Shown: positions 29,644 through 43,222, counted from the stretch's first letter. The stretch is DNA of 64,000 bases from Mrakia gelida (GCA_024345305.1 BRON01000011.1:992001-1056000), one strand, 5' to 3'. Made by a program: numbers and translations. Notes: generated from the sequence alone by a model not told the origin.

Positions 29644-32600
29644 CTACATATCTCCTCGGATCCGAACGATGTCTTCTCGAGAAAGAGCGGCTTTGTCGCA
29701 CACTGGAAGAAGGAAGAGGGGAGTGAGAAGGACGTGTTGGGTCAGCGAACGCGAGCGACAACAGTGAGACGCGAGCGACGAGGGAAGGACGAGATCGAGA
29801 CTCACTAGACCTGAAAGCGGAATCGGCGACGTCGAAGAGTTCCAGAGGGGGACCGATCTCAGAGACGAGTCCAGCGTCCATGACGATAACACGATCTGCG
29901 AAAGAGAGGAGACGAGCGAAGTCAGCGCGAGTTGCAGAGTCAACGGAGGATCGAGAGGAGAGTGAACTGACCATAGAAGGCGATGGTCGAGAGCCTGTGA
30001 GCGATGGTGATGAGGGACTGGTTGGTGAACTCGGTTCGAATGGTATTTTGACTGAGAACGACGCGTCGAAAGAGAACGAGAGACGAGTCAGCGACTGCAA
30101 GTTCGAGAGCGGATGAAAGAGGACCTGACGATCACTCACATCGCAACATCCGTCTCCACTGAAAGAAGGGAAGAGTGAAGAGGCACGCGAGAGGAATGGG
30201 TTTGATCAGCGAGGGCGAGCGGCGAAATAGACGAGGGACTTGACGGGAAAAGGAGCTCGACTGGACTCACCATCAACACTGGGAGGAGCAACGCGAGGGA
30301 GATAGGGTTGATCAGCGAGGGCGAGCGCCAAGCGGTCGAGCAACTTCAAGCGAAGAAAAGATTGAGACTCACCTGCTAGTCGCCTCATCGAGGACAATGA
30401 TCCTCGAGTTCCTGACGACGACTCTCGCCAGAGCCATGAGCTGACGCTCTCCAGCAGAGAAGTTGGATCCCTCGTCCTGTGTTCGAAGAGAGAAGAGGTC
30501 AGCGGAAGAAAAAACCCATCTCGAGAGACGAAGAAACGAACCTGAACCGTCGCGTCGAGTCGGAACTTGTCGAGACGCGCCTTGACCTCGACGGAGGCGT
30601 CGTCAGAAGCGACCAAGTTACACCGACGGAGAGAGGAGATGAGATCGGCGTCCGTGTGCTCGTTCGTAGGGTCGAGGTTGTCTCGAACAGTCCCACTCCA
30701 GAGAAGAGGATCCTGGATGAGACGCGTCGAGAACGAGGACAAGGTCAGCGCGAGGTCCGAGAAGACGATCGCAGCTGAAGGTTCCAACATGACTCACCTG
30801 AGGCACGATACCGAGCTTGGATCTGAGGACGTCCAATCCGATGGTCTTGAGGTCGTATCCGTCGATGGAGATCTTTCCTCCCGAGATCTCGACGATTCGG
30901 AAGAGTGCTTGGAGGAGAGACGACTTTCCAGCTCCTGTCCTTCCGACGATTCCGACCTTCTCTCCGGCCTTGATGCTGAAGCTGGTTCCCTTGAGGACGG
31001 GAGGGAGGTCGTCTCGGTACTTGAGGACGACGTCTTCGAACTCGACGGCTCCTTTCGAAGGCCAGTCGGCGGGAGGGTCGTCCTTCGTGTGCGTGGCGGC
31101 TGAGCCAAGAAAGAGCGGGAGAGAGAAGGTCAGTACGGTGAGCAAGTACTCAAAGGAAACGATTGGGAAAACCTACCTTCGGGAGTGAGAGAGGCGTAGT
31201 GGAGGACTCGTTCGGCGGTGTTCATCGACTGAGGAAGGCGAGAGAACGGGAGATGAGAGTCAGCTTCAATCGATCCCAAGGGACGTAGATGAGAGATGTC
31301 CTAGTAGACTCACCTGTTCAACCTCGGCGAAGGCTGTTGAAGGAGATTTGAGAAGAGCGAGCGTCAGCTGAGTTCATTCGGACGCGAGTCGAGCTTTGCT
31401 CTTCGGGCTTCGACTCACTGTTGACGAGTTGGGAGAATATTTGAGTGAGAGTGAGCGAGTACGTGAGCACGACTCCCAACTTCGCAGGCGAGACGCTATC
31501 CCTGAAGCCAACACCAAAGAGCCCAATCCCGAGGACGAGAAGGTTGCCAAGCTAGTGAGTAAGGAAAGAAGAAAGGGTAGAGTCAGCGAGCTCGACGCGA
31601 CTCGAAGCCGAAACCGAAGATCCACTCACGAATTCCAGCCTGATTCCGAGCCACCTCTGCAACGAGATCGTCATGTAGTAGGCCCTGTTCTGGACGTCCA
31701 AAGCCTTCTCCGTCTTGAGGATGAATCGCTCCTCGGCGTGGTAGGCTCGAACACTAGCGACTCCAGTGAGCATCTCTCCGAACGAGGCGTAGACGAAGGA
31801 TCGCATCTGCGAAAGGAAGGACGAAGAGGTCAGTCCAGGGAACGAGACTCGGAGAGCAAGAGGAGCGAGAGTACGAACGATGGAGTCGACTCGCTTGACC
31901 TCTCGGGAGGAGGCTCGGTAGAAGGCGGCGGCGATGTAGTAGAAGAAGAAAAGAGGGACCTGGGACGAACGGAAGGTGAAGAGAAGTCAGTATCGAAGCG
32001 TCAAGATCTCGGAAGATTAGAGGAGGAAGGTGCTCACGAAAATGATTCCGAGGTAGGGGAAGGAGTAGAAGACAAGAGCGATCTGAGGGAGGAGTATTGT
32101 CGAGGTCAGTTCGAGTCGAGGACGAAGACCCCTGAAGCGTCGAGGTTACTCACAGTTCCAAAGACGTTGAGAGACATGGTGAGAAGTTGATTGTACTGCA
32201 TGGGAAGCTGATCGTCCATGACGGTGATGTCCTTCGACAATCGAGAGACGATTCGACCGATCTGAGAGGCGAGAGAAGGAGGGCCGACGACATCTAGTTC
32301 AGTTCGCGTTCTTCGAAGGTTGAAGCGAGAACGAAACTCACAGGAGTTTGATCATGCCAGGCAACGGAAGTCCTCATAACTCCGGCGAACGAAGCGTTGA
32401 ACAAGTTGAAGGAAGCTCGAACTCCGGACATGAAGCTGAGGAAGAGAAGTCGATAGGAGCTCAGTTTTGCGGCGAGGGTCGTTCTTCCCTAAAAAGGCGA
32501 GGACTCGAGCTCACAGGATGAAGGTTCCGATGAAGGTGAAGATCGAGTATGAGAGACCGAGGGTAGCGTAGACTCCCATATCTGGAAGAACAGAGGAGAG

Positions 32601-35600
32601 AAAACGCGTGAGCAAAGGCGAAGGGACATGGAGCTAGATCTGCGGCGCAGCTCACATTTATCTCTCGACCATCCTGGAATGGAGCTCTCCGACCACTTTC
32701 CAAGCAAGATGGTGGTTCCGACGTTGGCAGTTTGAGCGAGGATGAGCGATCCGAGGAAGGCGGGCGCCTTGATGTAGTTTCCCATGGACGAGACTGAATC
32801 GAAACGATGGCGCGTCAGCAAAGAAGCAAAGAAAACGAGGGAGACAGCGACGAGAAGAGGCGACCGAGAAGGACTCACCATACTTCTTGTAAACAGCCCA
32901 AGAAACAGCTCCGATCTCTCGCTCCTCCTTCATCATCAAAGCTCCCTCGGACTTGGTCGAGACCTTCTTGACCTTCTCCTTCTTCTCGACCTCGTCGTGA
33001 AGCTTGGACTCGTCCTGAATCTTCTCGAGCTTGATGTCGTGCTCCTCCTTGACTTCCTCCTCCTCGGCTTGTTGAGGATCGGAGACTGGAGATGAAAGAA
33101 GGCGAAGAGAGGCGTCAGCGGAAGGGGGTGGGAGAACGACGTGTCGAGGAAGAAGGCTCAAACCCACCGTGTTCAGCGACGAGTTTGGAGAGGGCTCCGT
33201 CTGCAGCCATCAACTGGGAGTAGGTTCCGATCTCAGCGATCTTTCCGTCGAGCATCTGTGGATGAGAAGGGGTGAGACGGCGTCGGGGAAGGGAAGGGAA
33301 GAGAAGACGATTCGCGATTCGCGACGAGAGGTTCGAAGAAGACTGACTGTGATGATAAGGTCGGCTTCAGGAAGGACTTCGAGGTGATGAGTGACGAGGA
33401 TACGAGTCTTCTTGGCGAGCGGTCCAGTGGTGAAGCAGTCGACGAGGGTTTTGGAGACGTGAGCGTCGACGGCGGAGAGCTGAGGGAGAAAAGGCAGGTC
33501 GTCAGCGACAGACGACGAAGAGGGCAGAGACCATCGAGATAGCATGTGCTCACAGGATCATCGAGAAGCGCAATATCGGCGTTGGCATAGACGGCTCGAG
33601 CGAGAACGACTCGGGCTGAAGAGGAGGGGGGAAGGAAGGGAGGGGAGTTGATCAGCACGACGCGTCTCGATCATCGGACGAGCTTTCGAAGTGGATGCTC
33701 ACCTTTTTGACCACCCGACAAGTTGATTCCTCGCTCTCCAATCTCAGTCTCGAGTCCATGAGCCACTGAGAGTAAGGGGAAAGGAGCAAGTCAGCGAGAG
33801 TCTTCGTCGTTCGAGCGTCACGGAAGTCGAAGAGGAGCTCACGCATGGCGATATCTGGCTCCAGAGCACACGCTCGAACGGCCTCGTCGAATCGATCTTC
33901 GTCAGGAGAGGGATCTCCGAAGGTGATGTTGTCACGAAGAGTAGCGTTCCTGATGGAGGAGAGGGGTGGAGGAAGAGACGCGTCAGATTCGAGCGAGCGA
34001 GGACTCGGTGCAAGCTCGAAGACTCACTGGACCCAAGGAGCTTGAGGGACTGGGAGATTGAAGAGTGAACGGTAAGCTCGAGCCGAGATTGGAGTACGAA
34101 GACCAGAGAGAAGAACTCACAGTAAGAAGTCGATCCACCAAGGTACGACGAACCCCTCGTCATCCTCATCTCTCCAATGAGCGCCTGCACGAGGGAACTC
34201 TTCCCAGATCCGACTCGACCACAGATGACGACGAAAGCTCCTCGAGGGATGTCGAGGTTGATGTCCTTGAGCTGGAAGGGAACGGCAGGTTCGGCGGGAG
34301 TTCCAGTTTCCTTGACCTCCTTCGATCCTCCCTCAGCCTTCTCCTTCTTCGCGAGAGCCTTAGCCGCCTTCTTAGCCTCCTTCTTCCTCTTCGCGGCTCC
34401 TCGATCTCGACCCATCATCCCAGCTCCTCCCGCTCCTCCAGGCTTCTCAGCAGTCTCCCATCCGTAGTCCCCGTGAGCCGAGACGGCGAAAGGAGCGTTC
34501 TCCTTCACGGGCACTGGGTTCTGAATCTCCTCCGCGAGCATGACCTTAGTGATTCGGCCGAGAGCTACGTAGGCGTCCGAGAGGAGTTGGAAGGCGAGGG
34601 GAAGCTGAGAGTTCAGGAAGCAGGTCAGTCGACGGCTCTCGCTTCGATTTGACGCGACGAGACAGAGACTCAAAAACTCACGATGAAGAGAGGTGCTCGA
34701 ATGTTGTTGAAGGCGGCCAGAGCAGCGAAGATGGTGGCGGGATTGAGCTCGTGTCCAGAGAGGGCGTAGGTGATGAACGAGACTGCGAAGGGAACGACGC
34801 GAGGTCAGTCACTTGTTTCGAGCTCGATCCAATTCTTCTCGACATGGGGTTACTCACGGACGGCGGAGAGAATGGGAACGAAGGCCATGGTCGAAGCTGC
34901 AAGAGAGAGAGAAGAGACAGTCGGCATCGAGGAAAGCTTCGGCTGAAGAAGAACAACGCGTCGGGGGAAACGAAGACTCACTCATGGTAGCTCGAGCCAA
35001 GCAATTTCGCATCAAGAGCTTGAGCTCTTGTCGTCGGAAATCCGAGATCCTGTTTCCGAAGTATCCCTCGTAGGCGAGAAGCTCTGAGAGAGAGTAGGCG
35101 AGAGAGGGATCGTCAGCGAATTCTCGAAGAGAGGCGAGGGAAGGAGAAGCGAAACGCACTGATGACTCGAATACCCTGAAGGACCTCCTGGAGAAGTCTA
35201 ACACGGTTATCGGTGACCTTCATCTCTGTGAGAGGGAAAGCAAGAGGGGGAAAGAGCGATCAGCAACGAGATCCGTCGAGACGCGTCGGGGTGACGGAGA
35301 AGGGAAAGGTGGAAGGCTCACGCTGCTGCCGAGTACCAATCATGATGGAGAAGAGGTAGGCCTGAAGAGGGATACCGATGATGAGAACGGCGAATCCGAC
35401 GAGAGCTGAGCGAAGAAGAGATCGCAGAAGCGAGAGGTCAGAGATCCGAGAGCGAGACGACCGCCTCCTAAGCTTTCTCCCCTCTGACAACTCACCCGAA
35501 GGTCCGAGAAGAGTGATAAGAATGATGAGGCCGATGATGATCCTGCAGAAAGATACGAGATGATGGGTCAGAGGCGAACGTAAGAGTGACGAAACGGAGA

Positions 35601-37126
35601 GAGAGAGTTTGCGAGACTCACTGGATGGGTTGGATCCAGATTTCGTGGGCGAGAAGAGCAGCCCAGTCGAAGAAAGAAGCGTCGGCAGAGATGTGCGTGA
35701 CGAGTTGACCTGTAAAGAAGCGAGTGAAGGGAGGTCAGGAAGTGATCGAGAGGAAGAACGCGCGTCGAGTAAGAAGAGACTAACCGTTGGAGTGCTTGAC
35801 TCGAGACTCTCCCGAGAGACGAAGCGACTTCCTCGAGATGGCTGAGATAAGGGTAGATCGAACCATGAATCTGCGATGAGAAGGGATGCGGTAGATTAGC
35901 GTCGGTCCAGCGAACTCAAAACTGCGAGGAGGGAAGCGAAGGGGCAGCATGGGTCGAAAAGAACGGCAGACTCACCCAGTTCCGAGAGATCGATGGAAGA
36001 ACTGGTTCATGATCAAAGAAGAGACCTGCTGCATAGCCCAGAGAGCGAAGGCGAGTCCAATTCCGTGGCCGATGGGAGGAGGAACGATGTCGGAGGTTCC
36101 CTTCGAGTACGCGTAGGAGGTCTAGGGAAGCTCATGTTGCGTCAGTTTCGATCTCTCGACATCTCTCGAACGAGCTGGACTCACGGTGATGTAGGATAGC
36201 AGCTTCTTGGAGACGAGAGGACTGGTAGAGGTGAGGGTGAAACCGCAAAGACCGAAGATTCCAGCGCTCCAGAACCTAGGGAAGTGGAGGGAGGAGGGGA
36301 GGGAAGGAGAGTTTGGGTGAGCTCGCGCTTTGACGGAGTTGACCGAGCCGACGAGAAGAAATGCTCACCTCCAAAACACGACTCGGTTGATAGCTCTGAG
36401 CAAACTCTGATCGTAGACCTTCCCGTTCTCCTCGATCTTGACGTACTCAGGGACGATATCCTTCCCTTCCTTGTCCTTCTTGACTTTGGGAGGCTTGAGC
36501 TGACCCTTCTTCCCCTTGTCCTCCGACTCAGAGATCGGCTGGTTCCCTCCTACGACGTGAGATCGGGGAATGCTGATCTCCTCTCCAGAGTATCCAAGCT
36601 CGATATCCTTGACGTCGGGATCCTCGTTGGAGACGGTTTTGGTGATGGACGGCGAGGGGAAGCGAGAGGGCTGAAGATGGAGAGGACGACGACTAGGAGG
36701 AACACGGGCGTAGAAATGCCGTTCGAGGGAGGTTCCTAGAGGAGTCGCTTGGGATTCGGTCGGAAGCTCCCAAATGTCGTCGATCTCGATAGGACGAGTG
36801 TATCCAACCTGAGAGCAGGGGAGAAGAAGAGGAGGGGAGGGGGTCGAGGAGGGAAGTCGCCGTCAGTTTCGAGCTGCGACCTTCCTCCTGCCCTCCTTCT
36901 CTTCCCTTCTCCCCCTGCTCTTCGCCCCTCTCCTCCCAAGTTCGAGAAGTCGACTCACCATGAGCAGAGGAGTCATCCAAGAGAAGAGAAGACGAGAAAC
37001 GATGTTTGCTTTGCCTTCTGGCACGACCTTGCCTTGAGCAAAACCCTCTGGCTTCGGCTTGACCTTGAAACCGAGGAAAGTTGGAGGGACGACGACGGCC
37101 GGAGGAGGAATCACTGGTTCACCCAT
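29644..37126 (-). CDS. ABCC-family (YOR1/MRP-type) full ABC transporter
   Basis: This is the longest locus in the window and is broken by twenty or more small introns. The N-terminus is cytosolic ([20 protein letters not shown]) and reads [20 protein letters not shown], the usual start of TMD1 in short MRPs with no TMD0. Two transmembrane domains and two nucleotide-binding domains follow. NBD1 has Walker [13 protein letters not shown], signature NLSGGQK and IALLDDP; TMD2 follows. NBD2 has Walker [17 protein letters not shown], signature [14 protein letters not shown] and IIVLDEAT. The protein ends [16 protein letters not shown]...IRGDM. The EGSNF-S-GERQ form of the second signature is typical of YOR1-like pumps. 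It probably exports organic anions or drugs from the plasma membrane. A long Lys/Glu-rich linker joins NBD1 to TMD2 near 32950-33050. The reading frame looks intact in all conserved motifs I checked. Confidence 0.9.
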
Positions 37127-37718
37127 TTCTGAGCAAGAAGAGCGAAGGGGTGGAGAGGAGGAGGGAAAGAAGGAAGAAGAGGTGGAGGGGATGCGGTGGT
37201 GGTTGAGGTGGAAGAAGCAAAAGCAAGGGGGGGGGGGGTCCGGTCGGTTGAGACGAGGTCGGTCGAGCGCGAGGAAGCGAGGGCCCATACGAGTCGTGCT
37301 TTCCTCGCTGACTCCCTCGCTCCCCTATCCATTGGACTTCGTTGGCTCTCTGACTCGCCCTCTCGAGACAGCTCGGATCCGTCGCTGTAGCAGGAAAAGA
37401 GTATCAAGAGCTGTTGAGCTGAGAGAGACGTTACCGGTCATGCTGAGGAAGCGTCGAAATAGGACGAGCCGGAGGCCTGAGAGATTGGTAGAAAGAGCAA
37501 CAAGGCAGCCTCGAAGATCTAAAGATCGAGCTCGGAAATTCTTATCTGGCTTGCTGAAAGGGGTGTGAGGTCGTGTCATGGTCATTAAGCAAGAAATAAG
37601 AAGATGCGAAAAAGAAAGAAGCTCCGAAGAGAAGAGAGTACAACGAACGACGCAAAACCGAAAGCAAGAAAGCATCTACAACCCAGCCCACCCTCAAAGA
37701 TTCATCAAACTCGATCCT
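37127..37718. other. ABC transporter promoter region and 3' flank of orphan gene
   Basis: This includes a homopolymer of about ten G near 37230-37240 and CT-rich or GA-rich tracts. No gene is supported. Confidence 0.4.
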
Positions 37719-38760
37719 CTACTTGAGCAAAGGCTTCGCCGTGCTCGAAGTCTCAGCCGTCTCCGTTGTAGTATGAGTGGTGTTCGACCGAATAGCAGAG
37801 AGATGCTCAGCCTCGGCCTCCTCGAGCTCAGCGTTCTCAGCGAAAGCATCGAGTTGAGCTCGAGCCTTAGCGTTCCTCTTGTCTCGCTTAGCTCCGTTTC
37901 GGTCGACAGTCATACCGAGCTGAAGCCGGAAAGGAACGGGGAAGGAGGAGAGTGAGTTCGAGTGGAAACGAACGACGCGTCGCGAGACGGTGTTGGAGAC
38001 GAAAAACGAACGTGAGCGCGAGAGCGAGCACTCACCTTCTCCACACCCTTCTCAGCCTTTCGTACGACATTCATCATACCCTCAGGAGCTCCAGCGAAGT
38101 ATCCCACGCCGTCTAGAAGAAAGCGAAAGGAAGAACGTCAGCCCTGGGCCAACGAACCAAACAGTTCAGATTGCGAGGAAGAGGAGGGATCGACTCACAG
38201 GAAGCGATGTAGAGAGCTCGCTGCCCAAAGTACTCGTCTCGCTTGAAAGACATCACACTGGCAGTTCCATCCCCAGGTCCTTTAGGAGAGGCAGCTTTCC
38301 GAGCGGCTTCTTTCTGCTCGAGAGGGGGTGGGAAGGGAGAGGGAAGAGACGAAGGTGGTCAGCGATCCGTTTCGTCCCAGTTCTCGAACGAAGGATTGGG
38401 CAAGGGAGTAGAAGGGTTGCATCTTCAACAAGAGTGAGAGCTCAATCCTGAACCTCTTAAGTCAAAAGTTGAGCTAGCTCGGAAAGGAAGGAGGAAGGGG
38501 CGAAGCTCGGACAGCACCGCGAGGTCGTCGAGCTCACTCCTCCCTCCCCTCTCCTCCTCCTCCCTCCCTCCCTCTCCCTGCCCAGGAAGATACGAAAGCC
38601 CACTCACAGCTTGAATCCTAGCCAGCATAGCCTTCTTATCGAACACGAATCCTTGCTCCCTCGTCACAACTTTAGCCAAAGGCGCTCCTCCCTCGTACGA
38701 AGGAGCAGCGTGAGCAGAGATCGAGGGAGGAGCCTGGGAGGGTTGTTGAACGGCGGTCAT
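37719..38760 (-). CDS. conserved-looking small protein of unknown function
   Basis: I do not recognise this gene. The start MTAVQQPSQAPPSISAHAAP is followed in exon 1 by VVTREQGFVFDKKAMLARIQ. A second exon reads EAARKAASPKGPGDGTASVM / SFKRDEYFGQRALYIAS, a third VGYFAGAPEGMMNVVRKAEK, and the last LGMTVDRNGAKRDKRNAKAR. The end is Thr/Ser-rich (SNTTHTTTETAETSSTAKPL). The protein is roughly 180-190 aa, soluble, with an acidic helix (LDAFAENAELEEAEAEHL). A GACGCGTC lies in an intron near 37975. The exon joins follow GTGAGT-type donors read on the minus strand. Confidence 0.6.
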
Positions 38761-39361
38761 CTTTGCTTTTTGAACGAGGGGCGGAGAGGGGACTGAGAAA
38801 GTGGGTGTGTGGTGGTCGGTGGGAAGGAGAAGAAGGAATTGGTTGGGGGGTTTGGGGTTGGCGTGGTCGTCGGAAAGAAGGAACAGACGGGATCGAGGTG
38901 GAGAGGTGCAGCGTGCTTCGTTCGGACCCATGTGGGCGACGAAGAGGGCTCGCCGATGCTTCCTTCCTCGCTGTGGAAAGAGAGGCCTTTTTGGCACCGT
39001 CAGCCAAGTGGGGAAAGTTGAGAGAGAGGGAAGAGGGAGCTGCAGAGCTGTAGCAGAAGAGGGGAGAAGAGAGGAGGGGAGGGAGAGGTCGAGCGCGTCG
39101 TCTTTCGTTCGACGGTATCTTTGGATCGACCTGTTCTCGTCTCGTCTTCGCTCCCTCGATGCTCCCTTTGGATGAGGTTGGAAAAGCTTGTCTCGGTGCT
39201 GCTTGCTGTATCGCTAGCTCCAATCTGTCTTGAACCTCATCTATCGACCAGAGAGAAGAACGACGAACGAAAGCGAGGGTGGGCGAACCAGCGCTTGGCG
39301 AACGACGCGTCGTCTTCTTTGCAGACTCGAAGAGGGACGAGACCGAGAAAGCGATAGGATC
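38761..39361. other. spacer between orphan gene and MYND gene 1
   Basis: This is the promoter side of the orphan gene (minus) and the 3' flank of the MYND gene (minus). GACGCGTC occurs near 39305. No supported gene is seen; long open frames here are of low complexity. Confidence 0.4.
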
Positions 39362-40886
39362 CTAGTATGTCGTAGCGAAGCACATGTTCTTATGGGCAAA
39401 GGTGAGAGGGATGGGCGAGTTGGCCAGCAGCATGTTGTCTCCCGTCCAGTGTCGTTTTTGATGAGCTGAGGAAGACAAAGGAGTGAATGGGAAGTCAGAG
39501 GGTGTTGAGAGGGTGATGAGTAGGTCCGGATTATGTGATCTTACCTGTGGAGCAGTAGCCAACAGATCGACACTGGAGAAGGCGACGAGGAAGAGGGAGG
39601 ACGAACGAGTCAGCAACGGATCGTCGACGCGTCGAGATCTCTTCTCCTCCTCGCGCCTCCTCGATTTCGTCTTCAGTTGGATCGAGCCTTTGTCGAGGAG
39701 GATCCACAGATCCCCAGTTCCTCCCTGAAGGCTCCAGGAAGCGATAACGGACCACTCACCCTCGTACAAGCCTTCAACTTCCCATCTCCCCAGTACTTCC
39801 CCTCGACCTCACACCCATCCAAACACCCCCCGCTACACACGTCCCACCGATCCGTCGAGAACCTCGCCCTCATCTTCACCGTCCCACGCTTCTCCACCCA
39901 CTCCAGCAGCACCTCCGCGACCTCCTTGACCTGCTCGGCGACCATGGGGTTGACGGTCGTGTTCGTTGGGAGGTGAGGACCGATGTTGGTCAGGACGATG
40001 ACCTTTTTGAGGAACTTGCGAACGCGGAGGATGGAGGGGTCGGTGAGGAAGGAGGGTGGGGGGGAGGTGGGTGAAGGGGGGGAAAGGTAGAGGAGGGCTT
40101 GGGCGAAGATCTCGAGATGGGAGGAGGTTTTGGAGGCGAAGTTGGAGAGGTCCTGAGAGGAGAGGCACGAAGAGGGAGGGTGATAAGGCGCAGGCAAGAA
40201 GACGAGAATTTTGGGAGTGTGGTGAGAAGAGTGATGGTCAGCGAAAAGACTTCAGCGAGCGACGACGATGCTGAGACGAGAGACGCGAAAGGACGACGCA
40301 CCAAATCCTCGACCGTCATCTCCTCGACGTACTTCCACATGAACTCCAAGAACTCCTTTACCCCCTCCCCGTCTGCTCTGACCCACTTGGCGAAGTACGA
40401 TGAGCAGTAGATCTGGTACATCAGGACCGAGTAGCAGTGATCCGTCGTTGTCTTCGGAGGAGGTCCTTCAAGCCTGCCGAACTGGAAGGAGAGCTCTCGT
40501 TGGAAGGCGAGAGCGATGGTAGGCATGTAGGTTGCTGCTATTTGGTTGGAATGAGAGACTTGTTTGTTTCTGCTAGCTCGAACGCAACGGTTCCCCTGGG
40601 ATGAGGGAGACGAAGGGAAGAGGGTTAGCTGAAGGAGCTCTAGGATCAGGAAGAGGAAGGTCCGAGCGAAGTTTGACTCGAGCAGAAGTTGCAGAACACC
40701 GCAAGCTCAAGTTCTAACGAAGCGAAGACGCTGATAGTATGAAGGAAGGGCGAGAGAACGAACCCAGTCTGTCCATCTTGAGCTCTGAGCGAGAGAGCCG
40801 GTTCCGCTCGCCAAAGCCTTCCAGCCCTCTTTCGTATCGAATCCCAAAGCAGCAGCAGATTCCTCCAGAGTGACGGGTAGACTCAT
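39362..40886 (-). CDS. MYND-type zinc-finger protein 1
   Basis: The start MSLPVTLEESAAALGFDTKE is followed by an intron and an ordered helical body. This contains YMPTIALAFQRELSFQFGRL, YSVLMYQIYCSSYFAKWVRA and DPSILRVRKFLKKVIVLTNI. Near the C-terminus is a Cys-rich segment with the MYND spacing: DVCSGGCLDGCEVEG, LKACTRCRSVGYCS, then HQKRHWTGDN. The last expected Cys/His ligands are weaker than in canonical MYND fingers, and the tail reads FAHKNMCFATTY. MYND fingers bind Zn and proline-rich peptides. Basidiomycetes carry many such proteins of unknown role. A second MYND gene lies at 57161. Confidence 0.68.
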
Positions 40887-41045
40887 TCGTGATCTAAACT
40901 TGATTTTTGGGGCTTGTTGTGGTTGGGAGTCAACCGAAAAAGGTCGGTCGAAACTCTTTTGACGTCGAGCTCGAAGAGTCGTTCATCTGGCTTGCAACGT
41001 TCACCTCGTCTCCCTCCCTCTCCCCTTCCCTTCCCTTTCCGTCTT

Positions 41046-42814
41046 ATGGCTTCCCCTCCACCTACAGGCTCGCCATCAACCTCTACTCTCCCTCTCGAGG
41101 ATGCTCCTATGGTAGACGCTCAGGAACCCTCCACGAACGGAGCGAAGGAGGAGGAAGGAGCAGAGCCCTCCGTGGTGGATGCTGCTGCTGAGGCTGCTGA
41201 GGACGAGGAGATCCTCAAGCGAGCGGAGGAGGAGAGGATCATCAAGGAGAAGAAGGATGAGGAGGATCGTATAGTGAGGGAGGAGAAGGAGGCAGCAGAG
41301 AGGGCTTTGATGAGCGAGACTCTCTACATCCAGGTGAGTTGAGCTCGAGAGAACGAGAAGTGAGATCTTCAGAGCACAGAGCTCATCCTCCCCCTTCTCT
41401 TTCGTTTCTTTGCTCTACCAGAACCTGAACGAAAACATCAAGCTTCCAGGTACGAGCTCGATCCAGCTTTCTCTCATCGTTTCTCGACGCTTTGCTGACC
41501 TCGAGCTCTTTCCCTCCTCCTCCCTTCCCTTCCCTCTCCTCACTTGCTCTCGGTCTCGTCCTTCCTCCCTCCCCCTCAGTGCTCAAACAATCCCTCAGAT
41601 CTCTCTTCAAGTCTTACGGAGAAGTCCTCGACGTTGTAGCTCACTCCAACCTCCGGATGCGAGGTCAGGCCTTCGTCTCCTTCGCCAACAAGGACATCGC
41701 TAACAAGGCAGCGAAGGAGGTCAAGGGATTCCCTCTGTATGGAAAGCCGATGGTGAGTTCACATCTATACCTTTTGATGAGCTCAGAAGAGCTGCTTATC
41801 TGCCTGTGGCTGCTATGTCGCGAAGCTGAGGAGGTTTTGGCAGCAAGGAGGCAAGAACGAAACGAGTCGAGCTGATCACTTTCCCTTCCCATCCATCGTT
41901 TCAGCAAATCTCCTTCGCCAAATCCCGCTCCGATGCCGTTCGTCGTAAACTGGAAGATGCCGATCCAGAAGTTCTCAAGGAGGAGCGAAAGGAGATCAAG
42001 AGTTCGTCCCATTCCATCCCAATCGAGCTCAACTCCCTCCTCCTTTCCCTTCCTCGCGTCCTTCAAGCTCGAGCTCACTTCCTCCCTTCCCTCCCCTCTT
42101 CCCTTTGCGCTTGTTACAGAAAAAGTCCGTCTCACGAACCCTCACCGCCTCCGAGCTAAGGCAGCCCACCAAGCCTCGCTAGCTCCCTCCACCTCTACCA
42201 ACGGCGCCGGTCCTTCCTCCTCAACCCTCGACGCCGCCGCTCCTCCACCCAAAAGGCTGCCGATCCAGATGCCAGACGAGTACCTGCCTCCAAACCCTAC
42301 ACTGTTCATCCAAGGACTGGTGGAGGGCGCGACGAAGGAGATTCTCGAGGAGGTGTTTGGAAGGTCAGTCCCTCCTCTGGTCTCGTTTCCCTCCCTCCGT
42401 TCCTTCGTGTAAGCTTGTAGGAACTCGAAGAGAACGCGAGCTGACCTCGAGCTTACCTTTTGATCCTCGTCTCGCAACTGCAGGTATCCCAATCTGGTTT
42501 CGGTTCGTATGATCCCCGCCAAGAAGGACATCGCGTTCGTCGACTTCGGAGACGAGGCGAGCTCGACGTTGGCGAAGGAGGCGTTGAACGGGTACAAGAT
42601 CGGAGAAGGAGACGATGGTGCACCTATGAAGGTTAGTAACAGACGTTCCCTAGACTCTTGCTGGCCTCGCTCGCGTTTTTCGGAGCCTCTCTTCCTTTCG
42701 TCCATCGAGCTCTCGTTCAGGTAAGGTCGCTCGAGCTGACACTTTCGCTTCGCTTCCTTTCCCTCGTTCCGCTTCCGCCTTCCGTCAATCAAGGTCACCT
42801 TCGCGAGGAGATAG
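41046..42814 (+). CDS. U1A/U2B''-type spliceosomal snRNP protein
   Basis: Two RRM domains are split by short introns. The N-terminal extension is acidic then Lys/Glu-rich (ILKRAEEERIIKEKKDEEDR). RRM1 starts ETLYIQNLNENIK (RNP2 type) and contains MRGQAFVSFANKD (RNP1), followed by GFPLYGKPM and ISFAKSRSDAVRRKL. A linker with PKRLPIQMPDEYLPPNPTLF leads to RRM2, with FIQGLVEGATKEILEEVF and KKDIAFVDFGDEASS. The gene ends with the codons for VTFARR. This order and the phrases YIQNLNENIK and GQAFV.F are characteristic of U1A/U2B''/SNF proteins, which bind U1 snRNA loop II or U2 loop IV. Fungal forms are MUD1 and MSL1; the sequence alone does not separate them. The start ATG is at 41046. Confidence 0.92.
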
Positions 42815-43222
42815 TTCGCGTCTGGAGAAGGAGGAGTATAGTGTACGATACTATTAAAGATCTACTATGGACTTTGTAGTTCAAACGAGTCGAGACGAGA
42901 CGAGGAGTCGGGAGGAGAAGGGTTCGCGTCGTCGGAGGGAAGGAAGGAAGGCGATGGTTCCTGTTTTGAGCTGGGACTTCGGGGAGGAGGGAGCCGAGAA
43001 TGTGAGCTGACACTGATCTTGGTACGAGGTCTCTTCGGTCAGCGAGGTCGGGAAGGTCGGTCGTCAAGCGATCCTGAATCTCCCTCCTTCGACCTCCTCC
43101 ACCTTTCACGCCCTCTTTCCTTCCCTCCCTGGACCACGATCTCACCTCGCCTTCGCCAATTCCACCGTCTCCCTCTCTCGACCTCTCCTCATCCCTTTGG
43201 ACTACATTGCTCGCTCGTCAAG
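42815..43222. promoter_or_regulatory. spacer upstream of family member B
   Basis: This is the 3' flank of the U1A/U2B'' gene followed by the CT-rich leader of family member B. It lacks the exact ACGGCTTCCTYCTC motif seen before members A, D and F. Confidence 0.4.

Noticed and set aside
29644..37126. ABC transporter locus as several separate genes or pseudogene fragments
   Set aside because: The many short frames are exons. Conserved motifs appear in the right order for one full ABCC transporter without visible frame breaks.
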